A stretch of DNA of 64,000 nt from Hellea sp. (GTDB taxonomy: Bacteria; Pseudomonadota; Alphaproteobacteria; Caulobacterales; Maricaulaceae): contig JAOIVW010000013.1 in the NCBI GenBank assembly GCA_028224375.1, positions 1 through 64,000 of the forward strand. The letters run 5' to 3'. The notes under the pieces are model-generated. The model was not told where the DNA came from. It did not search any database and was given only the letters and a program-made list of their open reading frames with translations. Positions 7,961 to 16,588 of the stretch are shown piece after piece. Position 1 is the stretch's first letter, and each line of letters opens with the position of its first letter. The position numbers and the translations under genes were made by a program.

Positions 7961-10044
7961 CAGGCAACGCCGACAATTGCCGGACGTTCTGTTGACATAA
8001 TCTCCTCATAAGACACGACAGGATTGCGAATGCCCTTGGCAGATAAAACGGTTTTCAGGAAACGACGGCGTTTTGCACTTGTCGCCACGGCTGCGAAATG
8101 ACCCTGCGTTGCTGAAAGATCAAGTTGTTCTTTTACCGAATTAGCAAGACGGTTAAACTCATCTGGCGGCAATGCAACATCGCTGCGGCCCGACCCATCC
8201 GAGATCTCATGACCAGAGAATTGGGTTTCCCAATCCGGGCCAATTTGCACCAGTGGAAGCCGCCCTTGTTTATCTCGTAATTTAGTCACAAATTGATAAC
8301 TTAATCGCCGTCTTACAAAATCTGCTATCTGATCCGCAGCCGTCATAGAGCCGCGTGCTTCAGCAATCGTCTCTAAAATAACAGGGATATTGCGAATTGA
8401 AATCCGCTCCTCGAGGAGGAGGCGTAAAACCGCTTGCAAGCTTTCCATCGGGACTTTTTCGGGCAAAAACTCTTCAAGTAATTTTTTATTCGAGGCGGCC
8501 CGATCAGCATCGCTAACAGTTTTAAATGTCTCCAAGGTTTCACGCAAAGAGCGGCGCGTAAGGAGCTTTGTAAAGTTGGCTTGTACAGTCTCCAGCAGAT
8601 GTGTGGCCAAAACCTCAGTCACCTCAACCGTTGGAATACCTAGCATCATTAATTCATCTTGATGTTCTTTTGACACCCAGCGCGCAGGCGCATTATATAC
8701 GGGCTCTCTTGTATTGATTCCGGAGATTTCAGGATGATCGGCGTTTTCCATCAACGCCAAAACATGTCGAGGCCGCAACATATTACTGGCAACCTCGGTG
8801 CCTTGAATTTTTATGCGGTACATGTTGGACTCAAGCTGGGCATTATCCGTCAAGCGTATAGACGGCAAAATAAACCCAAATTCAGTTGCGATATATTTAC
8901 GGATTTTCTCAACGCGTTGGTCAAAACCAAAGTCTTCGCTCATCGCAACAGGCACGAGTTCTTTTGAGAGTTCGACATGGACCTCATCAATATCCAGAGC
9001 ATCTCCCAATAAGGGAACATCCGGAACATCTTGTTCAATTTTAGCCGTCTCAATTGCGCTTTCTTTTTCGGCTTCATCGGATGCAAAAGATCGATAAGCC
9101 GCGAAGCCCAAAATTATTGCCCCTATCATAAAGGGTATAAATGGTAGGCCGGGAAAGAATGCGAAAATCAGCATAATACCTGACACCGCCATCAAGGCCG
9201 CCGGATATTGCGCGAATTGCTTAAACAGAGCGAGGTCAACTGTTCCCTCACCTTTACCTTTTGCAAGCATTAGGCCTGCGGCAATAGAGATAATTACCGC
9301 AGGAATTTGCGACACCAGACCATCCCCAACGGTTAAGATAGAATAATTTTTCATGGCTTCCCCAAAGCCAACTTTATGCACTCCAACACCGATTGCGATA
9401 CCTGCTACAAGATTAAGTAAAGTAATTAAAATGCCTGCAATCGCATCACCTTTCATAAATTTAGAAACACCGTCGAGCGAGCCAAGAAACGCTGTCTCTT
9501 CCTGCTCAGTTGTGCGCCGCAAACGCGCTTCCTCGTGACTGATAGCACCCGCAGCAAGATCGGCATCAATGGCCATTTGCTTACCGGGCATCGCATCTAA
9601 GGCAAAGCGGGCGCCGACTTCGGCCATACGGCCCGCACCTTTTGTAATGACCATAAAGTTTACAATGACCAAAACTGAAAAAACGATAAGCCCAATGAAG
9701 ATGTTTCCGCCCATGATAAACATGGCGAAACCTTCAATAACCCCGCCTGCTGCACCTGACCCAGTATGCCCTTGACCAATTATCAATTTAGTCGAGGAAA
9801 TATTTAGCGATAGCCGCAGTAGTAGCGAGGCCAAAAGCACGGCAGGAAAGGAGGAAAAATCCAAAGGCCGTTCAATAAATAAGACAATTGTAAAAATAAG
9901 GATTGCAAAAGCAAAAGATGCTGTCAGCCCTGCATCAAGCACCCAAGACGGTACTGGCAGAACCATCATGATAATTATCATCATCAGGCCCATCGCGAGA
10001 AAGACCGTAGAATTATTAAAAGAGGATAGCGTAAGCTTTGGCAT
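7960..10044 (-). CDS. flhA: Flagellar export gate protein FlhA
   Basis: FlhA forms the nonameric cytoplasmic export ring and uses the proton-motive force. The 694-residue protein has an N-terminal set of about eight membrane segments beginning VFLAMGLMMIIIMMVLPVPSWVLDAGL, the conserved cytoplasmic FHIPEP-type loop (ITKGAGRMAEVGARFALDAMPGKQMAIDADLAAGAI with RTTEQEETAFLGSLDGVSKFMKGDAIAG), and a C-domain from about residue 350 that ends in a region docking export chaperones (HVLALMENADHPEI ... NIPVILETIAEA). Length is normal. It follows fliQ by about 10 bases and shares a base with fliR. Secure assignment. Confidence 0.97.
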   Translation of the reverse strand: MPKLTLSSFNNSTVFLAMGLMMIIIMMVLPVPSWVLDAGLTASFAFAILIFTIVLFIERPLDFSSFPAVLLASLLLRLSLNISSTKLIIGQGHTGSGAAGGVIEGFAMFIMGGNIFIGLIVFSVLVIVNFMVITKGAGRMAEVGARFALDAMPGKQMAIDADLAAGAISHEEARLRRTTEQEETAFLGSLDGVSKFMKGDAIAGILITLLNLVAGIAIGVGVHKVGFGEAMKNYSILTVGDGLVSQIPAVIISIAAGLMLAKGKGEGTVDLALFKQFAQYPAALMAVSGIMLIFAFFPGLPFIPFMIGAIILGFAAYRSFASDEAEKESAIETAKIEQDVPDVPLLGDALDIDEVHVELSKELVPVAMSEDFGFDQRVEKIRKYIATEFGFILPSIRLTDNAQLESNMYRIKIQGTEVASNMLRPRHVLALMENADHPEISGINTREPVYNAPARWVSKEHQDELMMLGIPTVEVTEVLATHLLETVQANFTKLLTRRSLRETLETFKTVSDADRAASNKKLLEEFLPEKVPMESLQAVLRLLLEERISIRNIPVILETIAEARGSMTAADQIADFVRRRLSYQFVTKLRDKQGRLPLVQIGPDWETQFSGHEISDGSGRSDVALPPDEFNRLANSVKEQLDLSATQGHFAAVATSAKRRRFLKTVLSAKGIRNPVVSYEEIMSTERPAIVGVA

Positions 10045-10054
10045 TGAGAGTTAA

Positions 10055-10321
10055 CTAGGCCCCGGCAATGACGGGAATAACATGATTATCGAACAAGCTG
10101 ATACAAATCCTCGCCATGTAACCCGCTGACAGAAAAAAAACGATGAGCATGACCGCGAGTTTAGGAACAAATGTCAAAGTCATTTCTTGAATGGCCGTCA
10201 AAGCCTGCAACAGACCAATCACAAGACCGACAACTAGAGCCGCTACCAATAAAGGCATAGCCATCATAGCTGCGCCCCATAAAAACTCTCTTAGAACTGA
10301 TAGAATTTCAGCTTCGGACAT
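10055..10321 (-). CDS. fliQ: Flagellar export gate protein FliQ
   Basis: FliQ is the small two-helix subunit of the export pore. The 88-residue product has two hydrophobic hairpins (FLWGAAMMAMPLLVAALVVGLVIGLLQALTAIQEMTLTFVPKLAVMLIVFFL) with the family's QALTAIQEMTLTFVPK signature between them. Its ATG shares a base with the fliE stop (TAATG), linking the basal-body genes flgB-flgC-fliE to fliQ-flhA-fliR-flhB as one long minus-strand operon. Length and motif are exactly those expected. Confidence 0.96.
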   Translation of the reverse strand: MSEAEILSVLREFLWGAAMMAMPLLVAALVVGLVIGLLQALTAIQEMTLTFVPKLAVMLIVFFLSAGYMARICISLFDNHVIPVIAGA

Positions 10322-10635
10322 TAGACAGGCATGCGCAAAAGTTCTTGGTAAGCTTCAACAACACGGTTACGAATCGTAACAGCTGTCTCAAGCGCCACTT
10401 CTGCTGTGGCCATAGCTTGGACAACGGAATGAGCATCCCCCTGCCCCACGCTCATAGCTTGAGTTGTGGTTTCGACATTTTCAAAGATTTGCGAAAACTC
10501 CTGCAGACCTTGCGCCATTGGAGATTGTTTCGCCTCCGCTCCGGCTGCCTTGGCGCCGTTTTTTAGGCTATCGGGACTAAGAGCTTGTTTAGCAATTTGA
10601 TATTGACGCGCGGCGCCGAGGGATGCGGGTTCCAT
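10321..10635 (-). CDS. fliE: Flagellar MS-ring/rod junction protein FliE
   Basis: FliE joins the MS ring/export gate to the proximal rod. The 104-residue protein has a poorly conserved, Ala-rich N-terminal half and the conserved C-terminal helices IFENVETTTQAMSVGQGDAHSVVQAMATAEVALETAVTIRNRVVEAYQELLRMPV, where the ending EAYQELLRMPV is diagnostic. It lies between flgC and fliQ in the usual flgB-flgC-fliE-fliQ order, about 10 bases after the flgC stop, and overlaps fliQ by one base. No signal peptide, as expected for a protein exported by the flagellar system. Confidence 0.95.
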   Translation of the reverse strand: MEPASLGAARQYQIAKQALSPDSLKNGAKAAGAEAKQSPMAQGLQEFSQIFENVETTTQAMSVGQGDAHSVVQAMATAEVALETAVTIRNRVVEAYQELLRMPV

Positions 10636-10644
10636 AGCGTTCTC

Positions 10645-11043
10645 CTAGCGGCGCAACAGATCAATCAAGCCTGAATACATCTGCGCGGCTTGCTTGAAAG
10701 TGGAAAGGTTAGCTTCGTAACTCCGGCCTGCCTCACGAGCATCGGCCAGTTCTATCATCATATCGACATTGGAAAGTGCAACATAACCCTGCTCATCGGC
10801 GAGCGGATGAGCAGGGTCAAAGAGAATTTCGCCTTGGCTACGGTCCAGCGTAACACCGTCAATACTCACGCCGCCTGCCCCCTTGAGGTTATTTATTTCA
10901 CTATCAAATGTAACCAGCTTGCGCTGATAACCATGCGTATCGGCATTAGAGAGATTTTCACTGACAACGCGAAGCCGAAAGGCTTGCGCACTCATCCCGC
11001 TACTCGCCGCTAACATAGCTTTAGAAATCGAATTATGTTCCAT
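10645..11043 (-). CDS. flgC: Proximal rod protein FlgC
   Basis: FlgC is a proximal rod subunit of the basal body. ATG 11043 is chosen over the track start at 11058 because GGAGG lies at the right distance and MEHNSISKAMLAASSGMSAQAFRL is the natural N-terminus. The 132-residue protein carries the rod/hook N-terminal signature SENLSNADTHGYQRKLVTFD and a C-terminal coiled segment MIELADAREAGRSYEANLSTFKQAAQMYSGLIDLLRR. Length is normal. It lies between flgB and fliE in the standard order. Confidence 0.95.
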   Translation of the reverse strand: MEHNSISKAMLAASSGMSAQAFRLRVVSENLSNADTHGYQRKLVTFDSEINNLKGAGGVSIDGVTLDRSQGEILFDPAHPLADEQGYVALSNVDMMIELADAREAGRSYEANLSTFKQAAQMYSGLIDLLRR

Positions 11044-11108
11044 AAACGCCTCCTGCATTTATTTGTGCTAATTGGGCACGCTCATCATTCTGACAGCGCG
11101 TATTTTAT

Positions 11109-11471
11109 TTAGATATTTTTGCCGATGGCCATTTTCATCATATCTAATGATTTTTTATAGACAGCCAGCGCCATATCATGTTGGCCTTTATTTTCGGTCG
11201 AGAGCATCATTTGCTGTTCAATCGAGACTGTGTTCCCATTGGGCGACGCGACATCACCTGTCGCCATTTCAATGGTTTGGGCCTGAAGGGTTTTGATGTC
11301 TTGTTGTCCACGCGAAGCCGTTTCAAACACTTCAGCAAAGGGCTGTAAGTCCTGTGCCTTAAAATTTGGCGTATCGGCATTGGCAATATTATTGGCGATA
11401 ACAGAATGACGCTGAGCCGCGTGACTTGCCATAGCCGACATGGTGTCGAGAATTTTTATTTTGCTGAGCAT
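11109..11471 (-). CDS. flgB: Proximal rod protein FlgB
   Basis: FlgB is the rod subunit nearest the MS ring. The 120-residue protein has the rod signature HSVIANNIANADTPNFKAQDLQPFAEVFE and a C-terminal segment TENKGQHDMALAVYKKSLDMMKMAIGK. A weak AAGGA lies 15 bases before the ATG. It is the first gene of the long minus-strand export and basal-body operon and is transcribed divergently from fliI across a 104-base gap holding a CtrA-like box. Confidence 0.94.
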   Translation of the reverse strand: MLSKIKILDTMSAMASHAAQRHSVIANNIANADTPNFKAQDLQPFAEVFETASRGQQDIKTLQAQTIEMATGDVASPNGNTVSIEQQMMLSTENKGQHDMALAVYKKSLDMMKMAIGKNI

Positions 11472-11496
11472 GATGAAGCAATCCTTGTCATCATAG

Positions 11497-11511
11497 TTAA
11501 CGATTATCTAA
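11497..11511. promoter_or_regulatory. CtrA-like box in flgB/fliI intergenic region
   Basis: The plus strand reads TTAA-CGATTAT-CTAA (minus strand TTAG-N7-TTAAC), one mismatch from TTAA-N7-TTAA. It lies in the 104-base divergent gap, about 25 bases before flgB and 65 before fliI. It is one of several such boxes in front of flagellar operons here; binding is inferred. Confidence 0.5.
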
Positions 11512-11575
11512 GAATTACACCATATAGTTGAATAAACTATTAATGAACCACGCACTATAATAAGTTTTCCCCACC

Positions 11576-12985
11576 ATGAAATTAGCCCACTCTGCATATA
11601 CAACACAATTTGAAAGGCACTTATTAAAAAAGCCGCCAGCCGCCAGATCTATTTGGGGACAGGTGACACAGATCGGCGCGCAATCTGTTCACATAACAGG
11701 ACTTTCGGCGATTATTCGGCTGGGCGATCTTATTACCATTCGCGCCCATGACGGCCTTGAGCTGCGCGGTGAAATAATCTCGCTTCAAAACGAAATAAGT
11801 ATTGCAATGATGCATGGCAGCCCGTTGGGCTTAAGGATCGGTGCAAAAGCTTATATTACCGAAGATCGCGCGCCGCATCCATCACATGATTGGATTGGGC
11901 GTGTTCTCAATCATTCAGGATGCTCTATCGACGGCCAAGCGCCGCTATCTGGCAAATATCCAGCTCCTTTGCACGCCAGACCGCCGGAGGCTATTTTGCG
12001 CAAATCTCTCGGCGAAAGGTTACAAACAGGTGTTACTGCCATTGATACATTTCTGCCGCTTTGTCAGGGTCAAAGAGTCGGGTTGTTTGCAGGATCTGGC
12101 GTCGGCAAATCCACACTCTTGGGCGCTTTGGCCAAAGGCAGTAATGCCGATATAAATATTATTGCACTCATAGGGGAACGTGGACGGGAAGTTCGAAGCT
12201 TCGTTGAAAAAACGCTCGGACCAGAGGGTATGAAGAAATCGATTGTTTTTGTCGCAACATCCAATGAGCTTTCTGCCCTTAAATTGCGCACCGCTTTACT
12301 GGCGATGGCAACCGCTGAGTATTTTCGCGACCAAGGTAAACAGGTTTTATTCTTATTTGACTCCATCACCCGCTATGCCGAAGCTCACCGGGATGTCGCG
12401 TTAACAGCCGGCGAAGTCCCGTCTTTAAGAGCGTATCCACCCTCAACCTTTGGCGCGCTTGCGGCTCTGTGTGAGCGGGCCGGACCCGGGATTGACTCCA
12501 TGGGCGATATCACCGCTGTCTTCAGCGTCCTTGTGGCTGGGTCAAATATGGAAGAGCCCATTGCCGACATGGTGCGCGGTATTCTGGATGGTCATATCAT
12601 TCTGGACCGCGATATTGCCGAGCGGGGGCGCTATCCAGCAATTAACCTTCCACGAAGTGTGTCGCGCGCCCTTCCAGAAGCGGCCACAGACGCTGAGAAT
12701 GCAAACTTACTTCTCGCGCGAAGATATATCACGCAATATGAAGAGTCCCGCACCCTTATTCAGGCTGGGCTTTATGTCGCTGGAACCGACGCTTTATTAG
12801 ATAAAGCTATAGACGTTTATGCCGCTCTTGATAATTTTATTGGAGATATTGGAGAGCCCGATATAAAAATGAGCTTTGAAAAACTAAATAGCATATTGCA
12901 TCCGCAGTCAGAGGCCTCAGTTGTGTTTGAAAGTAAAACGGCTGGCACAGTTAGCCAGAATGACCAGAGCGAAACTGGAATTTAG
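11576..12985 (+). CDS. fliI: Flagellar export ATPase FliI
   Basis: FliI is the F1-beta-like hexameric ATPase that energises and unfolds flagellar export substrates. The 469-residue protein has an N-terminal barrel (SIWGQVTQIGAQSVHI), the Walker A loop GLFAGSGVGKSTLLGAL, the conserved ALIGERGREVRSFVEK, Walker B VLFLFDSITRYAEAHRDVAL and the GEVPSLRAYPPSTFGALAALCERAGP signature of type III secretion ATPases. It is transcribed alone, opposite to the flanking operons, and convergent with the DUF1217 gene, only 6 bases from its stop. A fliJ-like gene is not adjacent, unlike the usual fliI-fliJ pairing. Confidence 0.97.
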   Translation: MKLAHSAYTTQFERHLLKKPPAARSIWGQVTQIGAQSVHITGLSAIIRLGDLITIRAHDGLELRGEIISLQNEISIAMMHGSPLGLRIGAKAYITEDRAPHPSHDWIGRVLNHSGCSIDGQAPLSGKYPAPLHARPPEAILRKSLGERLQTGVTAIDTFLPLCQGQRVGLFAGSGVGKSTLLGALAKGSNADINIIALIGERGREVRSFVEKTLGPEGMKKSIVFVATSNELSALKLRTALLAMATAEYFRDQGKQVLFLFDSITRYAEAHRDVALTAGEVPSLRAYPPSTFGALAALCERAGPGIDSMGDITAVFSVLVAGSNMEEPIADMVRGILDGHIILDRDIAERGRYPAINLPRSVSRALPEAATDAENANLLLARRYITQYEESRTLIQAGLYVAGTDALLDKAIDVYAALDNFIGDIGEPDIKMSFEKLNSILHPQSEASVVFESKTAGTVSQNDQSETGI

Positions 12986-12991
12986 CCTAGC

Positions 12992-13825
12992 CTAACTATT
13001 TGATAAAAGTAAATTGGTGATGCCCGTACTTCCAAGACCGCCATTTAAAATGGATATCGCGGCAAAGCCAGGGGTTGACGCCGAAGGTCCCAGCTCGATT
13101 TGCTCCTGAAGCAAGTAACGCCGGATTGTATTTTCGATAACGTCAGGGTCGTTAAAAACATCAACCGTAGTGCCGCCATAAAATTCCTTAGCTTTATCAG
13201 CGAGAATCTCTTTCTGGAAATCTAGATCAAGCTGCGAAAATCCATCAGGCAAATTAAAAGCGCTTTCTAAGACTGTGCGGATAGGCGTAGAGGCCATCGC
13301 TTTGAACCAGCCAGCATTTTCGGACAGGCCTTGGCTCGCAAAATCTGCTATTACACGTTTGAAATTAAGCGCCAACCGCATTGAGTTGTCTACATCACCA
13401 AGTTCTTCCTCAAAACTTTCGGTTTGATATTTCAGAACAATATCAGCGGCCGTGTCCGCCGTTATATTAAGCTCTCCATTGTCTCCAACGACAAATGTAT
13501 TGGCAAGATCAAGATAATCGGAATTATTCAGACGCACGGCAAAGCTACTGTTGTCTTCAGTGCCTTCTTCAAGAATCTTACGAACAAAAGCCCCTTTGTC
13601 GATTTCTTCGCCCAAGCTAAAGGCCCCAAGGGCAACGGTTAAAAGACGCCGATCCGACATCAGGTCATCAAGCGTTTCCACGGAGCCGATATTCTCCGAA
13701 AAATAATCTACATCTCTTTGAATATCCGGTGACCGGTTGAAAATTTCTGTTTGGGAAGCAAGGGATGACTCTAGAAAGTTCCAACCGGCCAAACCGGAGG
13801 CTGGTATGATGGGCGAGAAGGGCAC
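12992..13825 (-). CDS. DUF1217-family flagellar-associated protein
   Basis: The 277-residue product matches DUF1217 proteins, which occur in alphaproteobacterial flagellar clusters, often near flaF/flbT. Recognisable pieces are SPDIQRDVDYFSENIGSVETLDDLMSDRRLLTVALGAFSLGEEIDKGAFVRKILEEG and the later VIENTIRRYLLQEQIELG. It has no signal peptide or membrane segment and is acidic and largely helical. The gene begins 6 bases after flbT on the same strand, so it is the distal gene of the flagellin-flaF-flbT set. Its biochemical role is unknown. An exported or structural accessory protein is plausible. Confidence 0.75.
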   Translation of the reverse strand: MPFSPIIPASGLAGWNFLESSLASQTEIFNRSPDIQRDVDYFSENIGSVETLDDLMSDRRLLTVALGAFSLGEEIDKGAFVRKILEEGTEDNSSFAVRLNNSDYLDLANTFVVGDNGELNITADTAADIVLKYQTESFEEELGDVDNSMRLALNFKRVIADFASQGLSENAGWFKAMASTPIRTVLESAFNLPDGFSQLDLDFQKEILADKAKEFYGGTTVDVFNDPDVIENTIRRYLLQEQIELGPSASTPGFAAISILNGGLGSTGITNLLLSNS

Positions 13826-13831
13826 GTATGC

Positions 13832-14275
13832 CTAGCTCGCCATCGCAGGCAGCATTTCGTCAGAGGAAAATTTAGGGACAGGCTGTGCCAATAAATCTTC
13901 TTCGATTCGTAAAAGCGGTTTTAGAGCGCACAAGACTGAATAATAGCGGGCATTAGCGGCCGCAGCTTGGGCTTTGTTAATATTTTTTATTAGGGGAGTA
14001 TCTGCGAATACAGTTGCTAGAGCCTCCAAGCCTTTACGAATATCAGCATCCGTTTCAATCGCGCCAACATCACCTGAGAGAATAATCTGAGCCGCATAAT
14101 AGACGCGGCGAACAGGTGTGTTAACTTCGCTAGGATGAATAACATCACTCATGCGCAGAACATTAACGTCATCATCTCCAACACATATTTGTCCACGCTT
14201 AGGTCCATTGCTGAGCAATGCACCATTGACTAGGAATTTCTCATTGGGTTTGAGACTAAGGACAAGACCGGCCAT
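13832..14275 (-). CDS. flbT: Flagellin translation regulator FlbT
   Basis: FlbT is the alphaproteobacterial RNA-level repressor of flagellin synthesis; in Caulobacter it acts on the flagellin mRNA 5' leader. The 147-residue protein shows the family pattern LSLKPNEKFLVNGALLSNGPKRGQICVGDDDVNVLRMSDVIHPSEVNTPVRRVYYAAQIILSGD. It starts 2 bases after flaF and lies directly downstream of the flagellin gene. The long hairpin-rich leader of that gene is therefore a natural candidate target. Length is normal. Confidence 0.93.
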   Translation of the reverse strand: MAGLVLSLKPNEKFLVNGALLSNGPKRGQICVGDDDVNVLRMSDVIHPSEVNTPVRRVYYAAQIILSGDVGAIETDADIRKGLEALATVFADTPLIKNINKAQAAAANARYYSVLCALKPLLRIEEDLLAQPVPKFSSDEMLPAMAS

Positions 14276-14277
14276 AA

Positions 14278-14703
14278 TTATGCTACCTCTGTCAGGCGTG
14301 AAGTTTCATGTGTATCTTTAGCCGCCTGCTCGAGAGCAGCACTTTGGCGCAGTCCCTCAATAATGGACTGATTGATATCTATAAGGACTTGGTGGTCCGC
14401 TTTTCCGCTTAAGACTTGAAGCGTATGTATCTGTGTAAATTTAGCCAAGGACATGAGGCTTGATTTTAGGGGAAGCGGTAAAGGATTTTCAGGATTTACG
14501 AGATCAATAAACAGTATTTTCCAAAGCTTTGCGTTGTCAGTAAGCGCTTCGGCAAGTTTAGTCGCCCCCCCTATCTCTTCTTTGTCGACACGGCGCAAAG
14601 CTGATGTCACAGAAATGAAGACGTTTAATTCAATAGTTTTATCAGAATTTATTTCGCGCTGGACTGTTTTATATCCATGTATGGCTTGGTTACTATTTGT
14701 CAT
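14278..14703 (-). CDS. flaF: Flagellin regulator/chaperone FlaF
   Basis: FlaF is the counterpart of FlbT. In Caulobacter it promotes flagellin synthesis and secretion and has been compared functionally with FliW/FliS. The 141-residue helical protein has the family features AIHGYKTVQREINSDKTIELNVFISVTSALRRV, LWKILFIDLVNPENPLPLPLKSSLMSLAKFT and a final basic-to-acidic helix. It lies between flagellin (upstream, 86 bases) and flbT (2 bases downstream). No membrane segment or signal peptide is seen. Confidence 0.92.
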   Translation of the reverse strand: MTNSNQAIHGYKTVQREINSDKTIELNVFISVTSALRRVDKEEIGGATKLAEALTDNAKLWKILFIDLVNPENPLPLPLKSSLMSLAKFTQIHTLQVLSGKADHQVLIDINQSIIEGLRQSAALEQAAKDTHETSRLTEVA

Positions 14704-14789
14704 TGGAAATCTTACCCTTTTGTCCTATTTTAGGCGTTAGTCTGACCGAAGCGGCGTACCGCTCCGGTCTTAAGTCATTTAAGCTGTTT

Positions 14790-15995
14790 CTATCTGAAGA
14801 GTGATAGAAGCTGCTGTGGACCTGAGTTCGCAATTGACAGGGCTTGGACGCCGAGCTGCTGCTGAACCTGCAGGGACTGCAGACGGGCAGAAGCTTCTTC
14901 CAGATCGGAATCTGTCAGTGCGCCGATACCTGTTGTCAGGGCATCACTTAGCGTTGAAACAAACTCAACCTGGTTCTCAATGCGCGTTTGCTTGGAACCG
15001 AAGTTAGCAGCGGCATCAATAGCTGACTGCAAGAAGCCTTCGATATTTGAAAGCGCTGCAGCTGCACCTTCGGTTGATGTGACATCAATCGTCTCGAGAC
15101 CTGCAAGTGCACCGGCCTGCTTACCACCTTCAAAGACAGTTGCGTTGTCTACGACGGCATCATCACCACCGGAGACGTTGTTTACGGTCAGAACGCCAGC
15201 GGCAGCTGAGAAGGTGAAACCCTCAACGCCTTCGCCGTCATTCAAAGCCGCTGCAGCTGCAACCAGACCTGATGCGACATCTTCATTCGTGTCACCGGCG
15301 GTAGAGATATAAGAGATGGTCTCGCCGTTGACGTCGAATGATGTCGTTGTACCTTCGACAACACCATTTGCGCCGGCGGCAATAGTAACTGTCGTGCTGG
15401 CACCTTCGTCAACATCCGCGCCTGACGCCGCGATAGTCGCCGCACCGCCGTTACCGGCAGTCAGAGTATCTGTACCCAAAACTGCAGCATCCGTCGTCAG
15501 ATTTTCTTTTTGTACGTTAATTTGTGACGCCGTGACGGTTCCATCAGCTGCACGGTCAAGTGAAGACAAGACGTTGATGCTACCGGCTTCGTTTAAGAGG
15601 TTCGCACCGTTGAACTGAGCCGCGCCAACAACGGATCCGATTTGAGCGGTTAACTCAGAAATATCTGTTTGGATTTTGTCGCGATCAACGTTTTCTTCCT
15701 GAGCGGAGACAATAAGACTCTTCATATCTTGCAGAAGGTCTGTGACTTGTTCTGACGCAGCGCGTGCAACGCCAACAGTCGCTGAACCGAGATTCAAACT
15801 GTCTGAGATCTGATCGAAACTCTCTACATCTGTCGACATGACAGTAGAGATAGCCCAAATCGCGGCGTTATCTTTTGCAGAGTTAACTTTTTTACCTGTT
15901 GAAATCTCGCTCTGAACCATTTCAAGATTGCTGTTGATACCGCGGAGTGTATCGAGCGCCACCATGGCACTGTTATTTGTAATAATACTAGACAT
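14790..15995 (-). CDS. Flagellin
   Basis: Flagellin is the filament subunit, exported through the flagellar channel. The 401-residue protein has the conserved N-terminal D0/D1 (SSIITNNSAMVALDTLRGINSNLEMVQSEISTGKKVNSAKDNAAIWAIS), a Thr/Ala/Gly-rich variable centre (about 170-280), and the conserved C-terminal D1/D0 ending SLQVQQQLGVQALSIANSGPQQLLSLFR. Codon choice is visibly more GC-rich than in neighbouring genes, as for a highly expressed gene. A 205-base leader with three GGA-containing elements precedes the ATG. It is followed by flaF and flbT. Only one flagellin is in this window; others may exist elsewhere. Confidence 0.96.
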   Translation of the reverse strand: MSSIITNNSAMVALDTLRGINSNLEMVQSEISTGKKVNSAKDNAAIWAISTVMSTDVESFDQISDSLNLGSATVGVARAASEQVTDLLQDMKSLIVSAQEENVDRDKIQTDISELTAQIGSVVGAAQFNGANLLNEAGSINVLSSLDRAADGTVTASQINVQKENLTTDAAVLGTDTLTAGNGGAATIAASGADVDEGASTTVTIAAGANGVVEGTTTSFDVNGETISYISTAGDTNEDVASGLVAAAAALNDGEGVEGFTFSAAAGVLTVNNVSGGDDAVVDNATVFEGGKQAGALAGLETIDVTSTEGAAAALSNIEGFLQSAIDAAANFGSKQTRIENQVEFVSTLSDALTTGIGALTDSDLEEASARLQSLQVQQQLGVQALSIANSGPQQLLSLFR

Positions 15996-16162
15996 AGGAT
16001 TTTTCCTGTTGTGCGCTTATGCGCTCTGAAAATTATGAAGTTGCAGTCACTTCAAAATAATCAAACTCACCATTGAATTTGATCACCTAAGTCATCCTGA
16101 CATTTATGCCCGGTGTCGTTCTTTCGACGTTTACCTGGCAAAGCACAACTCTCCTGAGTTGT
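15996..16162 (-). promoter_or_regulatory. Flagellin mRNA leader with three GGA-loop elements
   Basis: Reading the minus strand towards the flagellin ATG there are three elements. First is a 7-bp hairpin ACAACTC-AGGA-GAGTTGT at 16145-16162 with AGGA in the loop. Second is GTCA-GGA-TGAC at 16091-16101 with GGA as the whole loop. Third is the Shine-Dalgarno AGGA itself, which can pair as AGGA-AAAA-TCCT (15996-16007) immediately before the ATG. GGA in hairpin loops plus one at the ribosome site is the classic CsrA/RsmA arrangement. In alphaproteobacteria FlbT is the alternative binder. Function is inferred. Confidence 0.5.
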
Positions 16163-16185
16163 ATGGTTTAGTTATACACCAAATA

Positions 16186-16200
16186 ATAACATAATCTTAA
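16186..16200 (-). promoter_or_regulatory. CtrA-like box upstream of flagellin
   Basis: The minus strand reads TTAA-GATTATG-TTAT, one mismatch from TTAA-N7-TTAA, about 190 bases before the flagellin ATG and directly after the end of the flgN-like gene. It could place the flagellin promoter just upstream of the hairpin-rich leader. Inferred only. Confidence 0.4.
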
Positions 16201-16201
16201 A

Positions 16202-16588
16202 TTACACCCGCTTTTCTGAAAAAACCTGATTCTCGGATAAAAATAATTTTGTGCCGGCTCTATTATAGGCCCCAACTTTAGCTTCTTGGTATTGTATTGC
16301 TTGCAAGCGCTCACGGGCGGACCGCAAACCATTTAACACGCTTTTTAACATAAGGCCGTTTTCATCGGCCAAGCGTTTCAACTTTTCGATTTGCGGTGCT
16401 ATTTGACTAAAATTACTTCGTGTCTGCAAAGTCGCCGTTAAAACTTCAAGTTCCGCCATGCGTTCAGTTTTTATGCGTACAATATCTTCAAGGCCCTGAA
16501 CACGCCCGGAGCTAAGTAATTTAGTTTCCTGCTTTAATATATTAATCAATTCAGAAATCTTGACGTTACAGTTTACCAAAGTCGACAT
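16202..16588 (-). CDS. FlgN-like flagellar export chaperone
   Basis: FlgN is the cytoplasmic chaperone of the hook-filament junction proteins FlgK and FlgL. This 128-residue helical protein (KISELINILKQETKLLSSGRVQGLEDIVRIKTERMAELEVL ... LKRLADENGLMLKSVLNGLRSARERLQAIQYQEAKVGAYNRAGTK) has the length, coiled-coil pattern and late GAYNRAGT-type segment of alphaproteobacterial FlgN-like proteins. It overlaps the 3' end of flgJ by 23 bases, so the two are co-translated. flgK and flgL occur at 28-30 kb. FlgN sequences diverge strongly, so the call is moderate. Confidence 0.65.
   Translation of the reverse strand: MSTLVNCNVKISELINILKQETKLLSSGRVQGLEDIVRIKTERMAELEVLTATLQTRSNFSQIAPQIEKLKRLADENGLMLKSVLNGLRSARERLQAIQYQEAKVGAYNRAGTKLFLSENQVFSEKRV

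Noticed and set aside
16133-16150. CTGGCAAAGCACAAC as a sigma-54 -24/-12 promoter for flagellin
   Set aside because: It is on the plus strand while flagellin is minus, and no GC element sits at the right spacing.
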